In this document: positions 12,622 through 19,645 of the stretch, one piece after another
How positions within the stretch are numbered: position 1 is the first letter of the stretch
How the letters are laid out: every line of letters starts with the position of its first letter
NCBI RefSeq assembly: GCF_030698175.1
Contig: NZ_JAUYNT010000024.1
Span: forward strand, 62,001 to 126,000
DNA from: Pseudomonas sp.
Lineage (GTDB): Bacteria; Pseudomonadota; Gammaproteobacteria; Pseudomonadales; Pseudomonadaceae
Direction of reading: 5' to 3'
Length of the DNA: 64,000 nucleotides
Notes under the pieces: model-generated
Seen by the model: only the letters and a program-made list of their open reading frames with translations
Told to the model about the DNA's origin: nothing
The model's database searches: none
Made by a program: the position numbers and the translations under genes

Positions 12622-12700
12622 TGAGGTTGGTGGTCTGTCGCTGGTTGTCGTGCTGGTCCTTAGGGGCAAGCCGGCAATCTACGGCAGGCCACCAGCCTCA
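12622..12700 (+). promoter_or_regulatory. long RNA stem in the rpsO-pnp leader (RNase III / PNPase autoregulation site)
   Basis: Bases 12622-12640 and 12682-12700 can form a 19-bp RNA helix whose only non-Watson-Crick pairs are three G-U pairs. A short run AGTTTTAT follows. The position between rpsO and pnp matches the E. coli leader hairpin that RNase III cuts and PNPase uses to lower its own expression. The same stem could act as a partial rpsO terminator. Function is inferred from position. Confidence 0.6.
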
Positions 12701-12830
12701 AGTTTTATCTGGGTAGCGCTCGGGTCCGATTCCCGCAGTTGCCCACAAATTTTGCAGCACCGGATTTTGTAATGGCTAGTTTTGCAACAAGCAGATTTCC
12801 CCAAGGCAAAAAAGAGAAGGTAACCACACC

Positions 12831-14945
12831 GTGAACCCGGTAATTAAGAAGTTTCAATATGGTCAATCGACCATCACCCTCGAGACTGGCCGCGTTGCCC
12901 GTCAAGCCTCCGGCGCCGTGCTGGTCACTGTCGATGACGACGTTGCCGTATTGGTAACAGTGGTTGGCGCCAAGCACGCCGATCCAAGCAAGGGCTTCTT
13001 CCCGCTCTCCGTGCACTACCAAGAAAAAACCTACGCAGCCGGCAAGATCCCCGGCGGTTTCTTCAAGCGTGAAGCCCGTCCGTCCGAGAAAGAGACGCTG
13101 ACCTCGCGCCTGATCGACCGTCCGATCCGCCCGCTGTTCCCAGAAGGCTTCATGAACGAAGTGCAGGTTATCTGCACCGTAATGTCGACCAGCAAAAAGA
13201 CCGATCCAGACGTAGCCGCCATGATCGGCACCTCGGCCGCCCTGGCCATTTCCGGTATCCCGTTCGAGGCTCCGTTTGGCGCCGCTCGCGTGGCTTTCCA
13301 CGAAAGCACCGGCTACCTGCTTAACCCAACTTACGAGCAACTCAAGGCTTCGAGCCTGGACATGGTCGTAGCCGGCACTAAAGACGCCGTGTTGATGGTT
13401 GAATCGGAAGCCAAAGAGCTGACCGAAGACCAGATGTTGGGCGCGGTGTTGTTCGCCCACGACGAATTCCAGGTAGTGATCAAAGCCGTTACCGAATTGG
13501 CCGCCGAAGCTGGCAAGCCGACTTGGGACTGGACTGCTCCAGCCAAGAACGACGTACTGATCGACGCAATCCGCGCCGAGTTCGGCGCGGCGATCTCCCA
13601 GGCTTACGCCATCATCGTTAAGCACGAGCGTTATGCCCGTCTCGGCGAGCTGCGTAACCAGGTAGTGGCCAAGTTCTCCGGCGCCGAAGGCCAAGCCTCG
13701 GCTGGCGAAGTTAAAGATGTGTTCGGCGAAATCGAATACCGCACCGTGCGCGAGAACATCGTTAACGGCAAGCCACGCATCGACGGCCGCGACACCCGCA
13801 CCGTACGTCCGTTGGCCATCGAAGTCGGCGTTCTGGCCAAGACCCACGGTTCGGCTCTGTTCACCCGTGGCGAAACTCAGGCGCTGGTGGTTGCCACTCT
13901 GGGTACTGCCCGTGACGCGCAGTTGCTCGACACCCTGGAAGGCGAGCGCAAAGACCCGTTCATGCTGCACTACAACTTCCCGCCGTACTCGGTAGGCGAA
14001 TGTGGTCGCATGGGTGGCGTGGGTCGCCGCGAAATCGGTCACGGCCGTTTGGCCCGTCGCAGCATCGCGGCCATGCTGCCAGCTGCTGACGTATTTCCGT
14101 ACACCATTCGCGTGGTGTCGGAAATTACCGAGTCGAACGGTTCCAGCTCCATGGCTTCGGTGTGCGGTGCATCCCTGGCCTTGATGGACGCTGGCGTTCC
14201 GCTGAAGGCTCCGGTTGCCGGTATCGCCATGGGTCTGGTTAAAGAAGGCGAGAAGTTCGCCATCCTCACCGACATCCTCGGCGACGAAGATCACCTCGGC
14301 GACATGGACTTCAAGGTAGCCGGTACCGCCAAAGGTGTTACCGCGCTGCAGATGGACATCAAGATCAACGGCATCACCGAAGAAATCATGGAAATCGCTC
14401 TGGGCCAAGCCCTGGAAGCGCGCCTGAATATCCTCGGTCAGATGAACCAGATCCTGGCTACCTCGCGCACCGAGTTGTCGGCTAACGCCCCAACCATGAT
14501 CGCGATGAAGATCGACACCGACAAGATCCGCGATGTGATCGGCAAAGGCGGCGCGACCATTCGTGCCATCTGTGAAGAGACCAAAGCTTCGATCGATATC
14601 GAAGACGATGGCACCATCAAGATCTTCGGCGAAACCAAGGAAGCTGCCGAGGCCGCGCGTCAGCGCGTACTGGGCATCACCGCGGAAGCTGAAATCGGCA
14701 AGATCTACATCGGTAAGGTTGAGCGGATCGTCGACTTCGGCGCCTTCGTTAACATCCTGCCGGGTAAAGACGGTCTGGTGCACATCTCGATGCTCAGCGA
14801 TCAGCGCATTGAGAAGGTTACCGACGTGTTGAAAGAAGGCCAGGAAGTTAAGGTTCTGGTCCTCGACGTCGACAACCGTGGCCGCATCAAGCTGTCGATC
14901 AAAGACGTGGCTGCTGCCGAAGCTGCGGAAACTGCCAGCGCCTAA
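12831..14945 (+). CDS. pnp: polyribonucleotide nucleotidyltransferase (PNPase)
   Basis: 3'-5' phosphorolytic exoribonuclease of the RNA degradosome. The GTG at 12831 starts [11 protein letters not shown], 704 residues. Order: RNase PH-like domain 1 (about 1-150), helical domain, RNase PH-like domain 2 (about 300-545, with [14 protein letters not shown], and the metal-binding [18 protein letters not shown]), KH domain (about 550-615, [10 protein letters not shown]) and S1 domain (about 620-690, [13 protein letters not shown]). Codon use is strongly biased to C/G endings, as expected for a highly expressed gene. Confidence 0.98.
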   Translation: MNPVIKKFQYGQSTITLETGRVARQASGAVLVTVDDDVAVLVTVVGAKHADPSKGFFPLSVHYQEKTYAAGKIPGGFFKREARPSEKETLTSRLIDRPIRPLFPEGFMNEVQVICTVMSTSKKTDPDVAAMIGTSAALAISGIPFEAPFGAARVAFHESTGYLLNPTYEQLKASSLDMVVAGTKDAVLMVESEAKELTEDQMLGAVLFAHDEFQVVIKAVTELAAEAGKPTWDWTAPAKNDVLIDAIRAEFGAAISQAYAIIVKHERYARLGELRNQVVAKFSGAEGQASAGEVKDVFGEIEYRTVRENIVNGKPRIDGRDTRTVRPLAIEVGVLAKTHGSALFTRGETQALVVATLGTARDAQLLDTLEGERKDPFMLHYNFPPYSVGECGRMGGVGRREIGHGRLARRSIAAMLPAADVFPYTIRVVSEITESNGSSSMASVCGASLALMDAGVPLKAPVAGIAMGLVKEGEKFAILTDILGDEDHLGDMDFKVAGTAKGVTALQMDIKINGITEEIMEIALGQALEARLNILGQMNQILATSRTELSANAPTMIAMKIDTDKIRDVIGKGGATIRAICEETKASIDIEDDGTIKIFGETKEAAEAARQRVLGITAEAEIGKIYIGKVERIVDFGAFVNILPGKDGLVHISMLSDQRIEKVTDVLKEGQEVKVLVLDVDNRGRIKLSIKDVAAAEAAETASA

Positions 14946-14960
14946 TAGCGCTAGCGACTG

Positions 14961-14987
14961 AAAAAGGGCCCTGCGGGGCCCTTTTTC
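14961..14987 (+). terminator. pnp rho-independent terminator
   Basis: AAAAAGGGCCC / GGGCCCTTTTT stem with a short loop directly after pnp, with a T5 tract. Symmetric enough to work in both directions. Confidence 0.88.
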
Positions 14988-14994
14988 ATGTACT

Positions 14995-15143
14995 CGTTAG
15001 TGGTTGGCTTCGCTTGTGTAGGGTGTGTTAGCCGCATCGCTGCGTAACGCACCAACGGATACGGCTAATCATTGCAAAAAATGGTGGGTTACGCCTGCGG
15101 CTAACCACACCCTACGAAGCCAAAGCGCTTTCAACCACTAACG
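14995..15143. repeat. palindromic REP-like repeat, copy 1
   Basis: Core 15018-15115 starts GTAGGGTGTGTTAGCCGCA and ends with its complement TGCGGCTAACCACACCCTAC. Inside are the inward-facing arms GCGTAACGCACC and GGTGGGTTACGC, so each half can fold as its own hairpin. In this copy outer arms CGTTAGTGGTTG (14995-15006) and CAACCACTAACG (15132-15143) extend the symmetry. Same architecture as the copies at 24979-25146 and 59223-59407. No gene is seen between pnp and rsuA. Confidence 0.8.
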
Positions 15144-15209
15144 CAGGCATAGCCTTTTTCATGGCTGCAGGCCCTGCCGCACACAGACAACACCGAGAAC
15201 TGTTAATCC

Positions 15210-15902
15210 ATGCGCCTCGATAAATATATTGCCGACACGACCGACCTTTCGCGGGCTTTGGTGAAGATAGCTTTAAGAAGTAAGCGTGTGATGGTCAATG
15301 GCGAGCAAATTAAAGACGCCAGCTTACAGATAAGCCCGACCGATATTGTCCAGCTTGACGGTGCAGCTCTGCGCCCAGTCGGCCCGCGTTATTTTATGCT
15401 GCACAAACCGCTCGGTTACATCTGCGCCACCATCGATAACGACCACCCCACGGTGCTCGATTTACTCGACGAGCCGAACAAAAAAATACTGCATATTGCC
15501 GGACGCCTCGATATCGACACCACGGGGCTGGTATTGATTACCGACGATGGTCCGTGGAACCATCGCGTAACCTCGCCGCGCCATGAATGCCAAAAAACCT
15601 ATCGCGCCACACTGGCCAACGCTCTAATCAGCGATGCAGAACAAAAGTTACAGGCAGGTCTATTGCTCAACAGTGAAAAACAGCTGACCAAGCCCGCCAC
15701 ACTGGAGCGTCTATCCAGCAACGAAGTGCGGCTGACCATTAGCGAGGGCAAATACCATCAAGTAAAAAGAATGTTTGCCGCACTCGACAATCGGGTTGTG
15801 GCGCTACACCGCGAGCGCATTGGCGCTATCACCTTGGATGACTCACTGGCCGTGGGTGAGTATCGTCCGTTGACCGAAGCAGAAATCCAAAGCATTCAGT
15901 AA
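15210..15902 (+). CDS. rsuA: 16S rRNA pseudouridine(516) synthase RsuA
   Basis: Converts U516 of 16S rRNA to pseudouridine. 230 residues: N-terminal S4-like RNA-binding domain (about 1-60, MRLDKYIADTTDLSRA) and a RsuA-type catalytic domain with GRLDIDTTGLVLITDD containing the catalytic Asp, then SEGKYHQVKRMFAA and LHRERIG. These match E. coli RsuA closely, better than RluB/E/F as I recall them. Stands alone between a repeat and a weak terminator. Confidence 0.92.
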   Translation: MRLDKYIADTTDLSRALVKIALRSKRVMVNGEQIKDASLQISPTDIVQLDGAALRPVGPRYFMLHKPLGYICATIDNDHPTVLDLLDEPNKKILHIAGRLDIDTTGLVLITDDGPWNHRVTSPRHECQKTYRATLANALISDAEQKLQAGLLLNSEKQLTKPATLERLSSNEVRLTISEGKYHQVKRMFAALDNRVVALHRERIGAITLDDSLAVGEYRPLTEAEIQSIQ

Positions 15903-15935
15903 CCTCTAAAAAGCTGATAAGGGCCAACAAGAGAC

Positions 15936-15959
15936 GCCGCTCCCTGCGAGGCTTTTTTT
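15936..15959 (+). terminator. probable rsuA terminator
   Basis: Short GC stem (GCCGC / GC-GGC with a two-base bulge) followed by seven T, about 35 bases after rsuA. The stem is imperfect but the T-run is good. Confidence 0.5.
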
Positions 15960-16004
15960 GCCCGAACAATGCCGCTATTACCGTAGTAAACAAGGAAGTA
16001 CTGG

Positions 16005-17426
16005 ATGGACAAGACCCACTGTCACTATCACCTGGCGCAACCGGCCACCTGGCACTGCGCCAGTTGTCCGCGCGATTACGGCGATTGTTGCCTGCCGCTG
16101 AATGCCGATGACCAGGATGCGGTGGCCCTTTGCCCGCTGTGTCGCAGCAAGCTAAGTTTTCTCGGCGCGGCCAATAGTGCGCAACCTTTTTGGTTGCGAA
16201 TTCCCAAATTCTTTCTGTATGCCTTTCAGGCTGGGCCTTTGGCGTTCGCCGCTTTGTTGGCGCTGGCCAGTCTGTTTATGCCCAGCTCGAAAATCCTCTG
16301 GCTGGTGCTGCTCAGCGTCGCCACCAAGTACCTGCACAGCGTGATCGAAGCCAGCAGTCAGGCGCAGCAGGAGGCGCCGAGTCTGCGGAGCGCTTTTGTC
16401 GGCGAAGGCTTCGCCCTGTTCTTCCGGCAGCTGGCGGTGTTTGTCATCGCCGCAGCAGTACTGTGGTTAGCCGCCGATTTTGACAGTGAGGCGCTGTACT
16501 GGGTGGTCAACCTGTTGATCATGCTGGTGCTGCCGGCCAGCATCATCCGCCTGGCGCTGGAGAAAGAGCTGGCGGCGGCGCTCAGTCCAGAGCTGGTCGG
16601 CCAGGTGATCAAAGCCATGGGCTGGCGTTATCTGATTCTCTGGGCCTTTCTGTTTATCCTCTGGCAATCGCCCAGCTACGTGACTTACATGCTCTCCAGC
16701 GGCTTGCCACGGGTGGTGCTGATGCCGATTGCGGCGGCGCTGTTCGCCTACTTTGCCGTGGTCATGTGCGCCATGATGGGCTATGTGGTGTTCCAGTATC
16801 AGGGCGCCCTGGGTTATGTGATTGCCGATGAAACCCAGCAAAATCACTTTCCGGTGGCCGAGTATCAACGCCGTAAAGCCTTGGCCGAGGCAGAGATTCG
16901 CCTGAAGGAGGGGCAGAGCGCCCAGGCCTTGGAAATCCTCACCCAGGCTCTGGAACGCAGCCCGAACGACCTCAAACTCAATGAGCGTTTTCATCAGCTG
17001 CTCTTCGGGCTGAATGACCGCGACCGCTGCCTGCGCCATCTGCAGCATTACCTGCCGCTGGTGGTCCGGCTTAATCCGGCACTGGCGGTCACGGCATTGC
17101 TGAATGTGCGGCAACTGCAGGCGGATTTTCTGCCCGCCGATGCCTTGCTCTGCGAGCAACTGGCCGGCGCCTTGCTGGCCCGACATAAAAACCGCGAAGC
17201 CCTGAGTCTGCTGCGTAATCTGCACCAGCGCTTCCCGGACTACCCGCATATCCCGCGCGCCTATCTGTTGGCGGCCCGGGGTTTTGCCGAAGGGCTGGGG
17301 CAACTGGAGCCGGCGCAACAGCTGCTGGGCTTTATCCGCGCCCGTTATCCGAGCTCGCCTTTGTTGGGGGAGGTGGCCAGTCTGCAGGCCATTATCGCCA
17401 AGTTGGCCCAGGTCAAAGTCGGCTGA
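16005..17426 (+). CDS. zinc-finger/TPR membrane protein of unknown function
   Basis: 473 residues. The N-terminus has a B-box-like cluster of Cys and His (C6, H9, C18, C21, C28, C29, C43, C46) that could bind two zinc ions. About four to six hydrophobic segments follow between residues 60 and 270. The C-terminal soluble half (about 285-473) is helical with TPR-like repeats (for example AEIRLKEGQSAQALEILTQALERSPNDLKL). The architecture suggests a membrane-bound protein-interaction scaffold. It converges with a rhomboid protease gene whose C-terminus is also helical-repeat-like. No function is established. Confidence 0.8.
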   Translation: MDKTHCHYHLAQPATWHCASCPRDYGDCCLPLNADDQDAVALCPLCRSKLSFLGAANSAQPFWLRIPKFFLYAFQAGPLAFAALLALASLFMPSSKILWLVLLSVATKYLHSVIEASSQAQQEAPSLRSAFVGEGFALFFRQLAVFVIAAAVLWLAADFDSEALYWVVNLLIMLVLPASIIRLALEKELAAALSPELVGQVIKAMGWRYLILWAFLFILWQSPSYVTYMLSSGLPRVVLMPIAAALFAYFAVVMCAMMGYVVFQYQGALGYVIADETQQNHFPVAEYQRRKALAEAEIRLKEGQSAQALEILTQALERSPNDLKLNERFHQLLFGLNDRDRCLRHLQHYLPLVVRLNPALAVTALLNVRQLQADFLPADALLCEQLAGALLARHKNREALSLLRNLHQRFPDYPHIPRAYLLAARGFAEGLGQLEPAQQLLGFIRARYPSSPLLGEVASLQAIIAKLAQVKVG

Positions 17427-17447
17427 TCGCTTGGCGGGCAGCAGGGC

Positions 17448-18899
17448 TTAACTGACGCGGTTTTGCTGATGCTGGCCCAGCAGCTGGGTTTGCTCGGCAT
17501 CCGGGAAGTGTTGGCGCATAAAGGCCGAAACCTCGGCCACGCTGTGACGGTCTTGGCGCTGGCCGAGCAGCTTGCCTAAGTGCAGGCTGAGGCCGAGCAT
17601 GGCCGCCGGTGGTTGCACGCGACAGGCCAGTTTGCGCCAGGGGTACAGCGCATGGCGCTCATCGCCGGCCTTGAGCAACTGTTGCAGCAGGTGCAGTTGG
17701 ATGGCCGGATGCTCAAGCAGGCGTTGCTGTGGATCGCCCATGTCGAGGGCCAGTTTTTGTAGCAGCGGCAACTGACCGCTGGCGGTGGGCAGGGCAAACA
17801 GTTGCTTGAGCAGCGCGCCGAGCAGGGCCTTGTCCTGGCGGCTCTTGGCCACCGGGTAGAGTTGTTCCAGCAGGGCCAGACGGCCTGGGTAGCGGCCGAG
17901 TAAATCCAGGCCACGGCTGGCGGCCTGGTCGAGGGCGAAGCGGCTGATCAGCTCGGCCAGCGCCGCCACTTCACGTTTGTACTGGGCATCCGGGTCGACT
18001 TTGAGCAGGAAGCTCTCATCCACTTTCAGTTGGCCAAACTGCTTGGGCAACCATACCAACAAAAAACCCGCGGCCAAGCCGCCCAGGTGGGCGTAGCGAT
18101 TGACGTGATCGTTGGCCAGCATGCCGAGCAATTCCTTGCCCATCCACAGCGGCAAGATCCACAGCGCCGGTGCGCGAAAGTAACCAAACAGCGGCCCCAG
18201 CCAGTAGAAGAAGTTGATCTTGCGCAGCCCGTATACGCCCAGGTACATGCCCATCAGCCCGGACACCGCACCGGATGCGCCTATGCCGGTTAACCATGAG
18301 GGTTCGAACAGCCACCAGAACAGATGGGAGGCCAGCCCGCTAACGAGGTAAAGACCGAGAAACATCCAGCGGCCCAGGGCGATTTCCAGGGCGAAGCCGA
18401 AGATAAACAAAAACAGCATATTGCCCAGCAGGTGATCGACGCTGCCATGCAAGAACATCGCGCCGAACAAGCCTTGCACGGTGAATTTGGCCGGGACAAA
18501 GCCAAAGCGATAATTGCTGAGTTGGTCGCGGGCCGCTTCGGCCGGCTGGCGAGCGGCCTGCCACTGCGGGTCGGCCAGGTAGGCCGGGCTCTGGTGCAGT
18601 TGGTTTTCGAACTCCAGATCGGTGAGCAGCATGCCGGCCAGGTCTTTACTGCGCAGTTCACTGAAGCCTTTTTGTTGCTCGGCATTGAGCTTGTGCTCTT
18701 GGCTGAAGGCGGCAATAAAACTGGCCTTCTCGCGGCTGAGCAGGCCGGCGTCGAGGTAGGTTTTCACCGCCCGCTCTTCACGCGCGCTGTCGCCGCCCTG
18801 ATAACCGAAGTAGATCAGGCAATTGAGCACAATCAGCAGCAGGGTGATGACGGGCGGACGCTTAAAATCCAGCGGGTGTTCGGCGGGCAGAATGATCAT
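17448..18899 (-). CDS. rhomboid-family intramembrane serine protease
   Basis: 483 residues. The rhomboid core has HGSVDHLLGN (151-160), the catalytic Ser in GIGASGAVSG (Ser209) and the catalytic His in AHLGG (His271). It has about six to seven membrane segments, with an unusual soluble insert (about 38-135) between TM1 and the core. After residue 290 comes a roughly 190-residue soluble helical tail with TPR-like character. Probably cleaves membrane proteins within the bilayer; the substrate is unknown. It is the last gene of a minus-strand run and lies 30 bases after a DUF2845 gene. Confidence 0.88.
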   Translation of the reverse strand: MIILPAEHPLDFKRPPVITLLLIVLNCLIYFGYQGGDSAREERAVKTYLDAGLLSREKASFIAAFSQEHKLNAEQQKGFSELRSKDLAGMLLTDLEFENQLHQSPAYLADPQWQAARQPAEAARDQLSNYRFGFVPAKFTVQGLFGAMFLHGSVDHLLGNMLFLFIFGFALEIALGRWMFLGLYLVSGLASHLFWWLFEPSWLTGIGASGAVSGLMGMYLGVYGLRKINFFYWLGPLFGYFRAPALWILPLWMGKELLGMLANDHVNRYAHLGGLAAGFLLVWLPKQFGQLKVDESFLLKVDPDAQYKREVAALAELISRFALDQAASRGLDLLGRYPGRLALLEQLYPVAKSRQDKALLGALLKQLFALPTASGQLPLLQKLALDMGDPQQRLLEHPAIQLHLLQQLLKAGDERHALYPWRKLACRVQPPAAMLGLSLHLGKLLGQRQDRHSVAEVSAFMRQHFPDAEQTQLLGQHQQNRVS

Positions 18900-18929
18900 G
18901 AGGAACGTCCGTGTTGGCGTATCGAGCTG

Positions 18930-19223
18930 TTACTGGCCGCGTTTGCTTTCAATTTGGCGCAAGCGACCGCCTTCGAAAGTCAGGTAGTAATACATGCCAT
19001 TGTTGGGGCCGTAGGACCATTCCTCGATTTGCAGGCCAAGGTTGCCATTGATGGTGTCGGTGTAGCCGAGCAGGTCGCGGCTGGCGGGCTGCCCGCACTT
19101 GCGCAGCACTTCGCTGCTGCGATCACCCTCATTGACCAGTTTTTGTCCGCAGCGAAAGGTGGCGTTGGCGTCGTAACTCATGACCAGCAGCGGCAGTGCA
19201 AGCAGGTATAGGGCGCGTTTCAT
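18930..19223 (-). CDS. DUF2845 periplasmic protein (copy A)
   Basis: 97 residues starting MKRALYLLALPLL, with a signal peptide cleaved after about ANA. The mature part has two Cys (FRCGQKLVNEGD and RKCGQPAS), likely disulfide-bonded, and the DUF2845 end EEWSYGPNNGMYYYLTFEGG. A longer upstream frame exists but runs through copy B without a signal peptide, so the internal ATG is preferred. Paralogue of the next gene. Function unknown; the family looks like small secreted SmpA/OmlA-like folds. Confidence 0.82.
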   Translation of the reverse strand: MKRALYLLALPLLVMSYDANATFRCGQKLVNEGDRSSEVLRKCGQPASRDLLGYTDTINGNLGLQIEEWSYGPNNGMYYYLTFEGGRLRQIESKRGQ

Positions 19224-19254
19224 TTGAGCTGTTCCACGATGGGCGGGAGTGAGT

Positions 19255-19569
19255 TTATTGACCGCGTTTGCTTTGGATTCTAACCAGCCGATTGGCTTCG
19301 AAACGCAGGTAGTAATACATGCCGTTGCGCGGGCCGTAGCTCCACTCGTCGATGCCCACCTGGCTGACGCCGCCATAGTAGTCGACCACCTCGCGATAAC
19401 CGAGAAACTCCTTGGTCGCAGGTTCGCCACATTTGGCCAGCACTTCGCTGGTGCGATCCTGCAGGCTGATCAAGCTGCTTTGGCAGCGCAGGGTTGAGGT
19501 CGCCTGAGCCAGCGGAGCCAGCATTAGGCCGCTCAGCAGCAGGCCGGTAAGTAGCGGCAAGTTTTTCAC
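19255..19569 (-). CDS. DUF2845 periplasmic protein (copy B)
   Basis: 104 residues with signal peptide MKNLPLLTGLLLSGLMLAP and cleavage near AQA. It shares with copy A the layout LRCQSSLISLQD, AKCGEPATKEFLGYREV and DEWSYGPRNGMYYYLRFE, and ends SKRGQ like copy A. The two are therefore a tandem duplication, separated by 31 bases. Function unknown. Confidence 0.82.
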   Translation of the reverse strand: MKNLPLLTGLLLSGLMLAPLAQATSTLRCQSSLISLQDRTSEVLAKCGEPATKEFLGYREVVDYYGGVSQVGIDEWSYGPRNGMYYYLRFEANRLVRIQSKRGQ

Positions 19570-19645
19570 ACAAGCTCCAAATGATTGGCTTATTTCAGCC
19601 TACACCGGCGCCCGACGTCTGTCAGCGCCGGGCCGCTGCCGGCGT

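Noticed and set aside
12705..14783. 692-codon minus-strand open frame opposite pnp
   Set aside because: Long only because pnp uses strongly biased codons; its composition (Asp/His/Gly/Phe-rich) is typical of an antisense frame.
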